DNA from: a virus
Direction: 5' to 3' (one strand)
Virus record (IMG/VR): IMGVR_UViG_3300030107_006047
Coordinates: 1 to 64,000 of that record
DNA length: 64,000 bases
Both the position numbers and the translations under genes were made by a program. This document shows, in pieces, positions 62,804 through 64,000 of the stretch (the stretch's first letter is position 1; every line of letters begins with the position of its first letter). The notes below the pieces were generated by a model. The model was given only the letters and a program-made list of their open reading frames with translations. It was not told the origin of the DNA and ran no database searches.

Positions 62804-62892
62804 GGCGCGATCTGGTACGTGCCCACACAAGAACAGGCGCGATCTGGTTCGCACCCAAACAGACGGGGCGCGATCTGGTTCGCACCCGGACG
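62804..62892. repeat. Repeat cluster C: three units
   Basis: Units at 62804, 62836 and 62867, all with GGCGCGATCTGGT-CG, spacing 31-32 bp. Upstream of the 62694 gene. Confidence 0.92.
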
Positions 62893-62920
62893 ATAGGTGA
62901 AAGGCTACATACACAAGTAA

Positions 62921-62949
62921 GCCCGGCCATCTGTGCACGATGACCGGGC
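62921..62949 (-). terminator. GC-rich hairpin near gene 63048 end
   Basis: Stem GCCCGG/CCGGGC (62921-62926 with 62944-62949) with an inner CAT/ATG. It lacks a T-run, so termination is weak or it has another RNA role. Confidence 0.4.
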
Positions 62950-63047
62950 CGCCTCTGTTGTTTGTTCCGTATCTTAGGTGACTGATAGCGTATTAGGGAG
63001 CGACCCCAATAGGTACCAGTCAAACCCGGTCAACACACAACAGCGCT

Positions 63048-63341
63048 TTACTTTTTGAACAGTTCGCGCCCGTCCACGATCTCTAACGTCAAGCCGTTAG
63101 GGGTCAAGACCTCAGCTTCGAACCGCACAAGGTCTGCCTTGTCGTAGCACTTGCTACAATAAAACGATACCTTCGCGGGTTCCTTTCCTTTCCAGATTGT
63201 GATCTCAACGGCCCGCTTACAGTCAAGAACAGCTCGACACTGGCCGACATAACAGAATGTTTGGTGTCCTACTGCGCTTTTGAACCATTCCTTTTTCATC
63301 TCTTTTTGGACGGCGTCTAACACTGGTTCGTTCTCTAACAT
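63048..63341 (-). CDS. Small zinc-finger-like protein
   Basis: 97 residues, AAGGGA upstream of ATG 63341. CYVGQCRAVLDCKRA and FYCSKCYDKAD provide four or more Cys. The start region is an 18-bp in-frame tandem duplication in which the second copy has GTG for ATG. Confidence 0.7.
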   Translation of the reverse strand: MLENEPVLDAVQKEMKKEWFKSAVGHQTFCYVGQCRAVLDCKRAVEITIWKGKEPAKVSFYCSKCYDKADLVRFEAEVLTPNGLTLEIVDGRELFKK

Positions 63342-63362
63342 TGGTTCGTTCCCTTACACTAA

Positions 63363-63388
63363 GGCCGGGCCCCTTGCGAGACCCGGCC
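63363..63388 (-). promoter_or_regulatory. Leader hairpin before gene 63048-63341
   Basis: Perfect 7-bp stem (GGCCGGG, 63363-63369 with 63382-63388) and a 12-base loop, 22 bases before the ATG. Confidence 0.5.
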
Positions 63389-63405
63389 AGTGGAGTAGTC
63401 AAGCT

Positions 63406-63978
63406 TTACGCTTGACCTGACATGATGTGGATATCCTGCGGACGATAGACTTGTTTGTTGTAGACGAACCGATCCCATGTACCGGGTGCCATAGTGAACC
63501 GCCGGAAGTGTTTGATCCGGTCGCACTTGAATTCGATCCACTCTCGGATCTTAGTCTCTACTGCTTTAGTGCGTGGCTTGTATTCACCGGGTGTCACGAC
63601 CCACTTGTCAACGTGTAGCCCCGTGATGTACAGCTTGCCGCCTGTCTCTACCAGTCGGCCCTTATCATCCACCGGGACGAAGGGTGACTGTTGAGGTCCG
63701 GCTTGCCGCTTTGCATAGGCAGCCCGCACCCGATCCAATACGGCGGTCGCTTGTTCGATACTGGTACAGTCGGGGCAGTTCGCCAGAATAGTAGCCGGGT
63801 CGATCTGTTTAGCCGCTACGATAGCCCGGCCCAACAGATCCATATAGCTGAAGCCTACCTGGATCTTGCGGTTCGTTACCTCGCCGCTTGATTTAGAGAC
63901 GTGACCATATAGCCACGCGAACTGGCCGCCGCCCGATTGTGACAGCGCTTGAATGAATGAAGGAAAGTTACTTTGCAT
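63406..63978 (-). CDS. Unknown protein at the right edge
   Basis: 190 residues, AGGAG before ATG 63978. Mixed helical with LANCPDCTS and a basic Trp-containing C-terminus. A GTCAAGC hairpin (63398-63416) spans its stop codon. Not recognised. Confidence 0.65.
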   Translation of the reverse strand: MQSNFPSFIQALSQSGGGQFAWLYGHVSKSSGEVTNRKIQVGFSYMDLLGRAIVAAKQIDPATILANCPDCTSIEQATAVLDRVRAAYAKRQAGPQQSPFVPVDDKGRLVETGGKLYITGLHVDKWVVTPGEYKPRTKAVETKIREWIEFKCDRIKHFRRFTMAPGTWDRFVYNKQVYRPQDIHIMSGQA

Positions 63979-64000
63979 GTCGCTTACTCCTAAGCATGTC

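Overview
The window reads as about 64 kb of a tailed double-stranded DNA bacteriophage (Caudoviricetes-like) or a phage-derived contig. No bacterial housekeeping gene is visible. The layout is two opposed blocks. From the left edge to about 44.45 kb almost everything is on the + strand and belongs to virion and lysis functions. From about 44.5 kb to the right edge almost everything is on the - strand and belongs to DNA replication, recombination and many small early-type genes. A strong two-sided hairpin terminator at 44466-44502 separates them. The host cannot be named from the sequence. I see no integrase, DNA polymerase or phage RNA polymerase, so host enzymes are presumably used.

Virion block: the C-terminal part of a large multidomain protein (left edge), small and large terminase, portal, a zinc-ribbon protein, a putative scaffold, major capsid and decoration proteins, each of the last two followed by a clean intrinsic terminator. 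Then come two tail adaptor/nozzle-like proteins, three related fibre-type proteins, a histone-like lysine/alanine tail protein and several large candidate internal proteins. These end in a 3491-residue giant with two HExxH metallopeptidase motifs and a LysM domain. The absence of any tape-measure or sheath gene, the nozzle-like proteins and the very large internal proteins suggest a podovirus-like particle (inference).

From 36.6 to 44.4 kb follow small beta-rich proteins in paralogous pairs, fibre-like proteins, three tiny membrane proteins in a probable lysis cassette, two adjacent DUF2589-like proteins, an endolysin-type enzyme and a last small membrane protein.

Replication block (- strand): RecT annealing protein plus YqaJ/lambda-type exonuclease, a VapE-type helicase next to a zinc-finger/Toprim primase, a Dam-family adenine methyltransferase, SSB, an SF2 helicase and a tRNA-Asn. 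A divergent HTH gene on the + strand faces the exonuclease across a dyad operator-like region. From 53.9 to 57.5 kb is a tightly coupled run of small unknown proteins, several with cysteine knuckles.

The right 6 kb has the most unusual non-coding structure: 13 copies of a 22-26 bp GC-rich unit in three intergenic clusters, GNRA-tetraloop hairpins placed just before ribosome binding sites, and A/C-rich leaders. Genes too short for ordinary ORF calling were read by hand at 3220-3399, 40302-40463, 52198-52272, 55734-55904 and 57868-58011.
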